This document shows positions 9,056 through 17,247 of a stretch of DNA of 64,000 nt, piece by piece; position 1 is the first letter of the stretch, and every line of letters starts with the position of its first letter. Origin of the DNA: Lachnospiraceae bacterium (GTDB lineage: Bacteria; Bacillota; Clostridia; Lachnospirales; Lachnospiraceae); the NCBI GenBank assembly GCA_910574885.1, contig CAJTDD010000005.1, positions 124,001 to 188,000 of the forward strand. Reading direction: 5' to 3'. The notes under the pieces are model-generated. The model did no database searches. It was not told the origin of the DNA and worked only from the letters and a program-made list of their open reading frames with translations. Made by a program: the position numbers and the translations under genes.

Positions 9056-10121
9056 TTCTAATGTCGGTATTTATTTAAGTACAGGTTCGGCAAGCATTGT
9101 TGAATCAATGAAAAGAATTGACAGGAATGTGCGGGGAATTCTTTTCATTGTGGATGATGACGGTCATTTGAATGGGAGCGTGACGGATGGGGATATACGA
9201 AGATGGATTATTCGGACGGGAGAGATTCAGGCTCCGATCTATCGCGTAATGAATCACGCCCCCAAATACCTGTTTGAAAGCGATAAGAAGAATGCTTTTG
9301 AATTTATGAAGGTAAATTATATCAAAGCAGTTCCAATTTTGGATATAAACAGAAAAGTCTGTGATATTATCTTTGACTCAGATGACGGGTATAAGCGAAA
9401 TACGGATAAAAAAGTATTATGTGAAAATTCAGTAATCATAATGGCAGGCGGAAAAGGTACAAGGCTGTATCCGTATACTAGAATTCTCCCAAAACCGCTG
9501 ATACCCATTGGAGATATACCGATTATCGAGAGAATCATTAACAGGTTTTGCGAGTATGGTATTCAGGAATATTTTCTTACAGTAAATTATAAAAAGAATA
9601 TGATTAAATCTTATTTTTCTGATTTAGAGCCGTCGTATCATATTTGTTATGTTGAGGAAGAAGAACCTCTTGGAACGGCAGGCAGTATCCGGCTGATAGA
9701 TAAAAAGTTCCATTGCCCTGTTTTTGTTACAAATTGCGACATATTGATTGACGCAGATTATTCCAATATTCTTAGCTACCATATAGAGTCAGAAAATGCC
9801 ATGACGATCGTGTCAGCTCTAAAAAACACGGTAATACCCTATGGAGTACTTTATGCAAAAGAGAAGGGAATTATAACGTCTATGGAGGAAAAACCAACAT
9901 TATCTAATTTTATTAATACAGGCATGTATATTGTGAATCCGGATTTATTGGTGAAGATTCCCAAAGATACAATATTCCACATGACAGATTTTGCGTCATT
10001 GTTGATGCAGGAAGGATATCAGGTTGGAATGTATCCTGTCAGTGAAGACTCATTCCTGGATATGGGGGAATTTGAAGAAATGCACCGTATGGAAGAAAAA
10101 CTTAATTTGCGGATGGAGTAA
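9048..10121 (+). CDS. ptmE: CBS-domain sugar-1-phosphate nucleotidyltransferase (PtmE-like, probable GDP-glucosamine synthesis)
   Basis: A 357-residue fusion. Residues ~5-120 hold a CBS-domain pair (SIVESMKRIDRNVRGILFIV, then DGDIRRWI). From ~128 on is a nucleotidyltransferase domain with MAGGKGTRLYPYTRILPKP and downstream EEPLGTAGSIRL and TNCDILIDADY. This architecture matches C. jejuni PtmE, which makes GDP-glucosamine for legionaminic acid. Its presence argues that the pathway here runs through GDP-linked rather than UDP-linked intermediates. The ATG overlaps the end of legC by 8 bp. The companion genes ptmA and ptmF are absent; glmS at 31.65 kb could supply GlcN-6-P instead. Confidence 0.82.
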   Translation: MNNSNVGIYLSTGSASIVESMKRIDRNVRGILFIVDDDGHLNGSVTDGDIRRWIIRTGEIQAPIYRVMNHAPKYLFESDKKNAFEFMKVNYIKAVPILDINRKVCDIIFDSDDGYKRNTDKKVLCENSVIIMAGGKGTRLYPYTRILPKPLIPIGDIPIIERIINRFCEYGIQEYFLTVNYKKNMIKSYFSDLEPSYHICYVEEEEPLGTAGSIRLIDKKFHCPVFVTNCDILIDADYSNILSYHIESENAMTIVSALKNTVIPYGVLYAKEKGIITSMEEKPTLSNFINTGMYIVNPDLLVKIPKDTIFHMTDFASLLMQEGYQVGMYPVSEDSFLDMGEFEEMHRMEEKLNLRME

Positions 10122-10122
10122 T

Positions 10123-10770
10123 ATGAAAGAAATAGTTATCGTTGGATTTGGAGGGCATGCGAAGAGTGTTGCAGATAGTATAGAGAGCTCCAATGAATAT
10201 AGAATTCTGGGTTATACGGATGTAAAGGAGGCGTCGCCATTTTGTCGTTTTCGGAGACTGGGAAATGACGACTGCCTGAGAGACCTCTATCGACAAGGAG
10301 TTCGTTATGCATGCATAGGCGTTGGATATTTAGGAAAAGGGGAGCTTAGGGATAATCTTTATAATCTGCTGAAAAAGATTGGTTTCCAATTACCTGTTAT
10401 CGTTGATCCAACCGCTGTAATTGCGAAAGATGTGTCTTTAGAAGAAGGTACTTATGTAGGAAAGAATGCAGTCATCAATGTGGGAAGTAAGATTGGGAAA
10501 ATGTGTATTGTCAATTCGGGCGTATTAATTGAACATGAAAACATGATCGGAGATTTTTCACATGCCGCAGTCAGGTCAGTGACTTGCGGAGAGGTAGAAA
10601 TCTCGGATCATTGTTTTCTGGGTGCGAATGCAACTGTCATTCAGGGAATTCAGGTAGGAAAAAATGTGATAGTGGGAGCCGGAGCCGTAGTGATATCTGA
10701 TTTGCCGGGATATAGCGTTGCTGTGGGAAATCCTGCTAAAGTGATAAAGGTTCAGGGTGGTCAGTTATGA
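10123..10770 (+). CDS. legH: Sugar N-acetyltransferase of the NeuD/PglD type, legionaminic acid pathway (LegH role)
   Basis: A protein of 215 residues. The first ~75 form a small Rossmann-like nucleotide-sugar domain (IVIVGFGGHAKSVADSI) and the rest a left-handed beta-helix built from hexapeptide repeats, ending in VGAGAVVISDLPG and VGNPAKVI. This is the PglD/NeuD architecture: acetyl-CoA-dependent acetylation of the 4-amino group made by LegC. The frame opens upstream inside the previous gene, but ATG 10123 follows that gene's stop by 1 bp and starts the conserved sequence. It overlaps neuB/legI by 4 bp (ATGA). O-acetylation of the finished sugar, as for NeuD, is the alternative role. Confidence 0.85.
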   Translation: MKEIVIVGFGGHAKSVADSIESSNEYRILGYTDVKEASPFCRFRRLGNDDCLRDLYRQGVRYACIGVGYLGKGELRDNLYNLLKKIGFQLPVIVDPTAVIAKDVSLEEGTYVGKNAVINVGSKIGKMCIVNSGVLIEHENMIGDFSHAAVRSVTCGEVEISDHCFLGANATVIQGIQVGKNVIVGAGAVVISDLPGYSVAVGNPAKVIKVQGGQL

Positions 10771-11765
10771 AGAAAGTATTGATTGTAGCAGAAGCAGGGG
10801 TCAATCACAATGGAAGCCTTGAGACGGCAAAAAAGATGGCTCTTACTGCGAAAGAATGCGGTGCAGATATCGTAAAATTCCAAACGGCGAAGCTATCTTC
10901 GATAGTGTCAAAATATGCGGGTATGGCTGAGTATCAGACAGAGAACATTGGCAGGAAAATGAGTCAGCGTGAAATGCTGAAAAAGCTGCTGCTTTCATTC
11001 GAGGACTTTAGAAGCCTTGCGTCTTATTGTACAGAAATCGGGATTAAGTTCTTATCGACGCCTTTTGATCTTGAGAGTATCGCGTTTTTAAAAGAGCTTG
11101 GCTGCGACATATGGAAAGTCCCGTCAGGGGAAATAACAAATCTTCCATATCTTGAAAAGATTGCCGAAATGGGCGGCGATATCATTTTGTCTACAGGAAT
11201 GAGTACCATGGATGAAATTAAGCATGCATTCCGTATTCTGCAAAGTAAGGGAGAGAGAAGAATTACTCTGCTTCACTGTACGACAGAGTATCCTGCTCCT
11301 TACGAAGAAGTGAATTTGAAAGCGTTGTCTGTCTTAGCAGAAGAATTTAAATGTGCTGTCGGTTATTCGGATCATACAAAAGGAATAGAAGTTTCAATAG
11401 CGGCGGCAGCTCTCGGAGCCACTGTGATTGAAAAACATTTTACTTTGGACAGGAATATGAAAGGACCGGATCATAAAGCGAGCCTGGAACCGGATGAATT
11501 GAAAGAGTTGGTTGTTTCTATCCGGAATATTGAGATGGCGTTAGGGAATTCGGAAAAGAAACCGACCTTATCTGAGATGAAAAACAGAGTGACGGCAAGA
11601 AAGAGCATCGTAGCGAAAAGGGATATTTTAAAAGGAGAGATCCTGTCGGAAGAGAACATTACCACAAAAAGACCCGGAAATGGAATCAGTCCTATGAATT
11701 GGCATACAGTGGTGGGTACTGCCGCAAAACGTGATTTCCGAGAGGATGAATTGATAGAAGTATGA
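10767..11765 (+). CDS. legI: Legionaminic acid synthase (NeuB family)
   Basis: A protein of 332 residues with an N-terminal TIM-barrel NeuB domain (IVAEAGVNHNGSLETAKKM; FLSTPFDLESI; VGYSDHTKGIEV) and a C-terminal SAF/antifreeze-like domain from ~270 (ARKSIVAKRDILKGEIL). The family condenses a 2-acetamido-mannose-type sugar with phosphoenolpyruvate to a nine-carbon ulosonic acid. With LegB/C/H upstream the substrate should be 2,4-diacetamido-2,4,6-trideoxymannose, giving di-N-acetyllegionaminic acid. ATGA overlaps join it to the genes on both sides. Taken alone, the sequence could also be a sialic acid synthase. Confidence 0.92.
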   Translation: MKKVLIVAEAGVNHNGSLETAKKMALTAKECGADIVKFQTAKLSSIVSKYAGMAEYQTENIGRKMSQREMLKKLLLSFEDFRSLASYCTEIGIKFLSTPFDLESIAFLKELGCDIWKVPSGEITNLPYLEKIAEMGGDIILSTGMSTMDEIKHAFRILQSKGERRITLLHCTTEYPAPYEEVNLKALSVLAEEFKCAVGYSDHTKGIEVSIAAAALGATVIEKHFTLDRNMKGPDHKASLEPDELKELVVSIRNIEMALGNSEKKPTLSEMKNRVTARKSIVAKRDILKGEILSEENITTKRPGNGISPMNWHTVVGTAAKRDFREDELIEV

Positions 11766-12925
11766 GAAAGAAAATAATAGTGCTGACAGCGACCAGAGCG
11801 GAATACGGACTGCTGAAAAATATCATTATTTCACTGGGCAGCGTCAGGGAACTCGATGTTGAGGTTGCAGTTACAGGCGCACATTTATCACTGGATTGCG
11901 GGATGACTTACAGGGAAATAGAAAAAGACGGGATTCAAATTGCTAAAAAGATAGAAATATTGTTAAGTTCAGATACGCCCGCTTCTATTTCTAAAAGTAT
12001 GGGACTTGCTATGATTGGATTTGCGGAGTATTTTGAAGAAAGCAGACCAGATGCGCTTTTGGTATTGGGGGACAGGTACGAGACATTGGCGGTATGCTGT
12101 GCGGCAATGAATGCAAGAATTCCGATATTTCATTTATACGGCGGGGAAACAACGGAAGGCGCGATTGATGAGGCAATTCGGCATTCAATTACCAAGATGA
12201 GTTATCTCCATTTTACAAGTACGGAAGAATACCGAAAAAGGGTAATCCAGCTCGGAGAAATGCCGGAACGTGTATTTTGTGTGGGCGCAGTTGGTATTGA
12301 GAATGCATTGAGTCAGACTATGTTTACCAAAAGAGAACTTGCTGATAAGGTGAAGCTGGATTTGGCGGTCCCGTTTGGAGTCGTTACTTTTCATCCGGTT
12401 ACACTTGAAGACAGTGTGGAAATGCAGTGCCGCGAGGTAATGAAAGCGATAGAATACTTTAAAGATTATCAGTTTATCATCACAGGAGCAAACGCCGATT
12501 GCGGTGGCAATTTGATGAATAAAATGTTTTCTGCGTTTGCAGAGCAGCATCAGAATGTATATTTTTCATTGTCTTTGGGAATGAAAGCATATTTATCGGC
12601 TTTGAGTTTTGCGGCGTTTGTGTTGGGAAATTCTTCAAGCGGTCTGATGGAAGCGCCATCGTTCAAGATTCCGACTATAAATGTGGGAAATCGTCAGAAA
12701 GGACGCATAAAAGCAGATTCAGTAATTGACTGTCAAACAGAATCACAGGATATTATTCAGGCGGTTAAGTATGCAATGTCGGATTCATTTAAGGAACATA
12801 TCGTAAATTGTGTCAATCCATACGGAGATGGAAATACGACAAAAAAAATCGTTCAGATTGTCAAAGACGAGCTAATGAATAAGGATATGAATCTCCAAAA
12901 AAAATTTTATGATCTTAGTTTTTAA
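11762..12925 (+). CDS. legG: Hydrolysing sugar-nucleotide 2-epimerase (NeuC/LegG type)
   Basis: A 387-residue member of the UDP-GlcNAc 2-epimerase family, hydrolysing branch: TATRAEYGLLKNII at the N-terminus, PDALLVLGDRYETLA, HLYGGETTEGAIDEAIRH and LGNSSSGLMEAPSF. In this pathway it removes the nucleotide and inverts C2, giving the mannose-configured diacetamido sugar used by the synthase upstream. ATG 11762 overlaps the legI stop by 4 bp; legF follows after 14 bp. The gene order synthase-epimerase-CMP-synthetase matches sialic and legionaminic acid clusters in general. Assignment to legionaminic acid rests on the four upstream genes. Confidence 0.92.
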   Translation: MRKKIIVLTATRAEYGLLKNIIISLGSVRELDVEVAVTGAHLSLDCGMTYREIEKDGIQIAKKIEILLSSDTPASISKSMGLAMIGFAEYFEESRPDALLVLGDRYETLAVCCAAMNARIPIFHLYGGETTEGAIDEAIRHSITKMSYLHFTSTEEYRKRVIQLGEMPERVFCVGAVGIENALSQTMFTKRELADKVKLDLAVPFGVVTFHPVTLEDSVEMQCREVMKAIEYFKDYQFIITGANADCGGNLMNKMFSAFAEQHQNVYFSLSLGMKAYLSALSFAAFVLGNSSSGLMEAPSFKIPTINVGNRQKGRIKADSVIDCQTESQDIIQAVKYAMSDSFKEHIVNCVNPYGDGNTTKKIVQIVKDELMNKDMNLQKKFYDLSF

Positions 12926-12939
12926 AGGATGTATGAGAC

Positions 12940-13623
12940 GTGAAAAATATAGCGATGATTCCAGCGAGGAGCGGGTCTAAGGGGTTAAAAGATAAGAATA
13001 TAAGATTGTTAAATGGAAAACCGCTATTGGCGTATTCGATCGAAGCGGCGATACAGTCAAAATTGTTTGATGAAATAATGGTTTCTACGGATTCATCATA
13101 TTATGCAGATATAGCAGAAAAATATGGCGCAAAAGTTCCATTTTTAAGAAGTGAGGGAAATTCTTCCGATTCGGCGAGCAGTTGGGATACTGTTCAGGAA
13201 ATATTGAGTTTTTACCGCAATGCTGGCGAGGAGTTCGATAGTTTTTGTCTTTTGCAGCCAACTTCTCCTTTGCGAAATGAGGAAGATATTATCAATGCAT
13301 ATGATATTTACAAGGCGAAAGAGGCTGTGGCGGTTGTTTCTGTCTGCGAGGTGGAACATTCGCCATTATGGTGTGGGCATTTGGGGGAGAACGGTAGTTT
13401 AGCTGGCTTCATTTCGGAGCGTGATACGATACAGCGGCAGGCTATCCGGCCGTTTTATAGGATTAACGGGGCAATTTATATCGCAGGCGTCAATGAGTTT
13501 GAGAAGGACAGGTTTCTCTATCGGGAAGGAAGCTATGCATATGTGATGAGCCGTGAAAAGAGTGTGGATATTGATTGTTTAGGTGATTTTCAGTATGCTG
13601 AATTTTTGATGAGAAGTCATTGA
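12940..13623 (+). CDS. legF: CMP-legionaminic acid synthetase (NeuA/LegF type cytidylyltransferase)
   Basis: A protein of 227 residues with the cytidylyltransferase motifs IPARSGSKGLKDKNIRLLNG and LLQPTSPLR, plus the late Asp-rich motif VDIDCLGDF. It activates the nonulosonic acid with CTP, giving the donor for transfer to the polymer. The start is GTG 12940, with AAAGGA at 12924-12929 upstream; no in-frame ATG gives a better start. The length is typical of the single-domain bacterial enzyme. It is the last sugar-activation gene of the block; gtrA follows after 39 bp. Confidence 0.92.
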   Translation: MKNIAMIPARSGSKGLKDKNIRLLNGKPLLAYSIEAAIQSKLFDEIMVSTDSSYYADIAEKYGAKVPFLRSEGNSSDSASSWDTVQEILSFYRNAGEEFDSFCLLQPTSPLRNEEDIINAYDIYKAKEAVAVVSVCEVEHSPLWCGHLGENGSLAGFISERDTIQRQAIRPFYRINGAIYIAGVNEFEKDRFLYREGSYAYVMSREKSVDIDCLGDFQYAEFLMRSH

Positions 13624-13662
13624 GGTAAATGTTGTTGTAATGCGTTAGAAGAGAAGAAGGGA

Positions 13663-14097
13663 ATGATAAGGAAGATGGCTGTCAGAGAATTATATGAAAA
13701 GTATAAGGACGTTATTCTTTATATATTCTTTGGCGTATGTACGACGATTGCAAATGTTGCGGCGTATTGGTTTTTGGCCCGTTTATTAGGGTGGGGGGTT
13801 ATGCTCAGTACGGTAGCTGCGTGGAGTTTAGCAGTACTTCTTGCATATCTGACGAACCGTAAATGGGTTTTTGGAAGTGGGGCTAAGGGAGTAAAAGAGA
13901 TAGCTAAGGAGATTACTTCATTTTTTATTTGCAGGCTTGTTACCGGTGTTATTGATTGGGGATGTATGTATTTTTTTGTAGGTATGCTGCAGTGGAATGA
14001 TGTGATGATCAAGTTTGGTGCGAATGTCGTAGTTATTAGTTTGAACTATATAGCAAGTAAGCTGTTTATTTTTAAGAAAGACAAGGGGAGCATATGA
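13663..14097 (+). CDS. GtrA-family membrane protein, probable lipid-linked sugar flippase
   Basis: A protein of 144 residues with four hydrophobic segments and the GtrA pattern: YIFFGVCTTIANVAAYWFL near the N-terminus, ending in ANVVVISLNYIASKLFIFK. Members are thought to flip undecaprenyl-phosphate-linked monosaccharides for decoration of glycans outside the cell. Two starts are possible, ATG 13663 and ATG 13675, neither ideally spaced from the AAGGG at 13656-13660. The gene overlaps the next glycosyltransferase by 4 bp (ATGA), so the two may act on the same lipid-linked sugar. Confidence 0.82.
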   Translation: MIRKMAVRELYEKYKDVILYIFFGVCTTIANVAAYWFLARLLGWGVMLSTVAAWSLAVLLAYLTNRKWVFGSGAKGVKEIAKEITSFFICRLVTGVIDWGCMYFFVGMLQWNDVMIKFGANVVVISLNYIASKLFIFKKDKGSI

Positions 14098-15941
14098 AAA
14101 TCAGAAAGAAGATAAACAAAATTGCAAGATATCACCGTAAATATGGAGTCCGATATCTAGTGAAGCTCGGTATATACAAAGTATTTAAATTAGAAGAAAA
14201 AAGATATGAAAAATTTTATAAAAAGTCATTGCTGACTCAAAAAGAAAAAGAAGAGCAGGTTAAAGAAATTTTTCAGTTTATGCCTAAATTTTCAATCGTT
14301 GTACCTCTGTATAAAACACCTGAAATATATCTAAGGGGTATGATTGACTCAGTTTGTGAACAAACCTATCAAAACTGGGAACTATGTTTATCAGATGGAA
14401 GTGGAAAAGATTCTCCTCTAAAGAATATATTAAAAAAATATGTTCAGAAAGATTCAAGAATTAAGGCTGTGTATCATGAATGTCAGCTTAATATTTCTGA
14501 AAATACAAACAGGGCGTTAGAGTTGTGTACAGGAAGTTACATTGTGTTCGCAGATCATGATGATTTGCTTGCGCCCAATGCATTATATGAGTGTGCAAAG
14601 GCATTAAATAGAAAACCAGAAATTAAGATTGTCTATACGGATGAAGATAAGGTATCAATGGATGGAAAAAGACACTTCCAACCTCATTTTAAGCCTGATT
14701 TCAATAAAGATTTGTTAAACGCTACAAATTATATCTGCCATATGCTCGTTGTAGATAAAGCAGTTGTGGACCAGGTCGGAAAGTTTCATCCAGAATTTGA
14801 CGGCGCACAGGATTATGATTTTATTCTCAGATGTACGGAGATTACCAAGGATATCCATCATATTCCGAAAGTTTTATACCATTGGAGAATGCATGAAGAT
14901 TCAACTGCGGAGAAGCCGGAAAGCAAGATGTATGCATTTGAGGCGGGGGCAGAAGCGGTGAGGGCGCATTACGACAGGATTGGACTAAAGAATGTGAGTG
15001 TCAGGCAGACAAAATGTCTGGGGATTTACAGGACGAAATATGTATTGAAGGATAAGCCGAAAATATCTGTCATTATACCCAATAAAGATCACATCAATGA
15101 TTTGAGAAAATGTCTTCATTCAGTAAAAGCATGCAATTATCCGAACTATGAGATTATTATTATTGAAAATAGCAGTAGTGAGAATGAAACCTTTGAGTTC
15201 TATACGGCGATAGAAAAAGAAGATGAAAATGTCAGAGTCCTTTATTGGCGAGGAGAATTTAATTATTCTGCAATTAATAATTATGGAGTCCAATCTGCGA
15301 AAGGGGAATATTTATTGTTCCTGAATAATGATACGGAAATGATAAACCGTAGCTGTATGGAGGAATTGGTAGGAGTCTGTACACGTAAGGACGTCGGGGC
15401 AGTAGGAGCAAGATTATTTTACGGGGATGAAACAATACAGCATGCGGGCGTTGTCATAGGTTTGGGCGGAATTGCCGGGCATATATTTTTAAATACACCG
15501 AAAGACCAGGTTGGATATTTTGCAAGAATCATCACACAGCAAAATTACAGCGCGGTTACCGGCGCCTGTATGATGATGAAGAAGCAGGTGTTTGAGGAAA
15601 TAGGCGGGTTTGACGAGAAATTGAAAGTGGCGTTCAATGATGTGGATTTATGTCTCAGAATCCAGAAAAAAGGATATCTAATCGTATATAATCCGTATGC
15701 AAAATTGTATCATTATGAATCTAAGACACGAGGAAAGGAAGATACTCCGGATAAAATCCATAGACTGAACGAAGAGTCGGCTATTTTCAAAGAGAGATGG
15801 GGCAAACTTTTAAAAAAGGGCGATCCGTATTATAATAAAAATGCTTTTTCTGAAAATTCGTCGTGTATCTTTACACGCAAGAGAGTTATTGATATAATAA
15901 AACTGAAGAAAATAGTAAACAAAGGAGTAGATGAACTATGA
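14094..15941 (+). CDS. Glycosyltransferase with two GT2 domains
   Basis: A 615-residue protein with two GT-A family 2 modules in tandem. The first (~65-290) has FSIVVPLYKTPEIYLRGM, the D-x-D equivalent FADHDDLL and GAQDYDFILR. The second (~320-560) has ISVIIPNKDHINDLRKC, FLNNDTEM and AFNDVDLCLRI. The N-terminal ~60 residues are basic (KIRKKINKIARYHRKYG) and may contact the membrane. Double GT2 proteins often add two sugars in alternation or extend a repeat. It overlaps gtrA upstream and the lipoprotein gene downstream by 4 bp each, so all three are translationally coupled. Confidence 0.88.
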   Translation: MKIRKKINKIARYHRKYGVRYLVKLGIYKVFKLEEKRYEKFYKKSLLTQKEKEEQVKEIFQFMPKFSIVVPLYKTPEIYLRGMIDSVCEQTYQNWELCLSDGSGKDSPLKNILKKYVQKDSRIKAVYHECQLNISENTNRALELCTGSYIVFADHDDLLAPNALYECAKALNRKPEIKIVYTDEDKVSMDGKRHFQPHFKPDFNKDLLNATNYICHMLVVDKAVVDQVGKFHPEFDGAQDYDFILRCTEITKDIHHIPKVLYHWRMHEDSTAEKPESKMYAFEAGAEAVRAHYDRIGLKNVSVRQTKCLGIYRTKYVLKDKPKISVIIPNKDHINDLRKCLHSVKACNYPNYEIIIIENSSSENETFEFYTAIEKEDENVRVLYWRGEFNYSAINNYGVQSAKGEYLLFLNNDTEMINRSCMEELVGVCTRKDVGAVGARLFYGDETIQHAGVVIGLGGIAGHIFLNTPKDQVGYFARIITQQNYSAVTGACMMMKKQVFEEIGGFDEKLKVAFNDVDLCLRIQKKGYLIVYNPYAKLYHYESKTRGKEDTPDKIHRLNEESAIFKERWGKLLKKGDPYYNKNAFSENSSCIFTRKRVIDIIKLKKIVNKGVDEL

Positions 15942-16582
15942 AGAAAAGAATTTTAATTCTTGTTTTGGCTGGGATGTTTTGCCTGACAGCTTGCGACCAG
16001 GTAAATAATCCTCCGGTGGATACGAATTCTCAAGTAGAACAACAAGAGTCGACAGTAAGTGATAATGGGGATAATGAAGGGGAAGGCGAGCCGGAGGAAG
16101 GACAGAAGAAGGAGCAGAAGTCAGAGGGCCAGGGAGAGGGCGAAGAGCTGGATAAAGAGGATGGAGAAGGTGAAGATACAGATAACGAGGAAGAGAAGCC
16201 GGCAGAGCCGGTGAAGATCAATGTTTATTGTTGCAATGAGGATGCCAGTGGGTTTAGTTCTAAGGAAGTAGAGATTGCTTCGCGGACACCGGAGGCGATA
16301 CTGGGAGCTTTGCTTCTTCAGAATGCAGTCCCAGCGGATACTCAGATACTTAATTTTGAGAAGTCTGTGGTGGACGGCGCAGATTCCATTTCGCTTGATT
16401 TAAACAGCGCTTTTGCTGATTTTGTATATGGCATGGGCAGTTCCGGGGAATATTATGCAGTGGGAAGCGTCTGCAACACCTTCCTGGATGCATATAGCTG
16501 CGAAAAGATTCAGATTACGATAGAGGGTGCAACATTGGAGGGACATGCGTCTTATACAGGATATATGACAAGATTCCAATAA
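15938..16582 (+). CDS. Lipoprotein with acidic linker and GerMN domain
   Basis: A protein of 214 residues. The signal peptide ends in the lipobox LTAC (Cys about residue 19), so it should be lipid-anchored outside the membrane. Residues ~25-87 are an acidic Glu/Gly/Asp-rich linker (EEGQKKEQKSEGQGEGEELD). The rest is a GerMN-type domain: ILGALLLQNAVPADTQIL, VDGADSISLDLNSAFADF, VCNTFLDAYSCEKIQITIEG. GerMN domains occur in sporulation, germination and cell-wall proteins. It begins 4 bp inside the glycosyltransferase stop and ends the AT-rich glycan operon, which suggests a wall-associated role. No catalytic function is known for the domain. Confidence 0.82.
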   Translation: MKKRILILVLAGMFCLTACDQVNNPPVDTNSQVEQQESTVSDNGDNEGEGEPEEGQKKEQKSEGQGEGEELDKEDGEGEDTDNEEEKPAEPVKINVYCCNEDASGFSSKEVEIASRTPEAILGALLLQNAVPADTQILNFEKSVVDGADSISLDLNSAFADFVYGMGSSGEYYAVGSVCNTFLDAYSCEKIQITIEGATLEGHASYTGYMTRFQ

Positions 16583-16744
16583 ATAGCATTAAGCCGTAAT
16601 CGAGTAGACTTTATATAATAAGCCAGCGCCGCATATATTGTTATCTGCTATATTGGCATTGTTCAACAGTGTTGTTCAGTGTTCTGGATTCCAATTTCGC
16701 AGAATGATCATATACGCGGCGCTGTTTGGATTAGTATAGGTGTG
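16583..16744. repeat. Intergenic inverted repeat between convergent genes (arms 16624-16637 and 16711-16724)
   Basis: CAGCGCCGC at 16624-16632 pairs perfectly with GCGGCGCTG at 16716-16724, and the stem extends outward-in through an AT stretch (ATATA/TATA) after one mismatch. The ~70-nt loop holds a smaller repeated element (GTTCAACAGTGTTGTTCAGTG). There is no T-run. It lies between the 3' ends of the lipoprotein gene and the XRE gene and could end transcription from either side, or be the relic of a small mobile repeat. Confidence 0.5.
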
Positions 16745-17125
16745 CTAGTTTGTTTCTTCTTCGTTTTCGATAGTTTCAGACCCTTCGATTCCATCACGAA
16801 TTTCCAGAAGATGGAGATGTTTTAAAAGATCCTTTTTTGAACGTATGGATAGACGACGGAATCTTTTTAGCAACTCTTTGGCGTCATCAGGCATTGTCCT
16901 CGACTCATCTATTGAGATGTAACTAGGCTCCTCGTCATCGAGAAGATAGTCGATCGTTACGTGGAAGAGGCTGGCGAACGCTGACAGTTTCTCGTGAGAG
17001 GGCTGTCTGTTTTTTGTTTCGTATCCGGCGATTGTAGAGCGGGCGACATTCATGCGTTCTGCAACATATTCCTGTGTCATATTCTTTTCATGACGCAGAG
17101 CCTTGAGTTTTTCTGCGAAAGCCAT
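16745..17125 (-). CDS. XRE-family transcriptional regulator
   Basis: A protein of 126 residues with an N-terminal HTH_3 domain (residues ~5-62): LKALRHEKNMTQEYVAERMN, recognition helix ARSTIAGYETKNRQPSHEKL, then FHVTIDYLLDDE. The C-terminal half is charged and helical (ELLKRFRRLSIRSKKDLLKH) and may mediate dimerisation. AAAGGAGG lies 8 nt upstream of the start on the minus strand. It is transcribed away from the MerR-methyltransferase gene across a 122-bp shared regulatory region. The target genes are unknown. Confidence 0.9.
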   Translation of the reverse strand: MAFAEKLKALRHEKNMTQEYVAERMNVARSTIAGYETKNRQPSHEKLSAFASLFHVTIDYLLDDEEPSYISIDESRTMPDDAKELLKRFRRLSIRSKKDLLKHLHLLEIRDGIEGSETIENEEETN

Positions 17126-17144
17126 GGAAATATTCCTCCTTTGT

Positions 17145-17208
17145 ATGATATTTTTATATGGTATATTTTACCAACTGTTGCGGTAAAGAACATGGATTGT
17201 TCCATATT
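17145..17208. promoter_or_regulatory. Divergent control region of the XRE and MerR-methyltransferase genes
   Basis: On the minus strand, TTGGTA (17169-17174) and TATCAT (17145-17150) lie 18 bp apart. Between them is the dyad TGGTA-5-TACCA (17159-17173), a plausible XRE autoregulatory operator. On the plus strand, TTGCGG (17178-17183) and CATATT (17203-17208) are separated by 19 bp. That spacer contains two overlapping dyads, GAACA-5-TGTTC (17188-17202) and ATGGA-4-TCCAT (17192-17205). A 19-bp spacer is typical of MerR-controlled promoters. The boxes are weak matches to consensus. Confidence 0.45.
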
Positions 17209-17247
17209 AAAACGATGGTGTTATGATAAGGAACCAAGGAGCTTAGG

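Noticed and set aside
16030-16221. Ser-rich minus-strand ORF opposite the GerMN lipoprotein
   Set aside because: Reverse-strand reading of the acidic Glu/Gly linker; no start signal.
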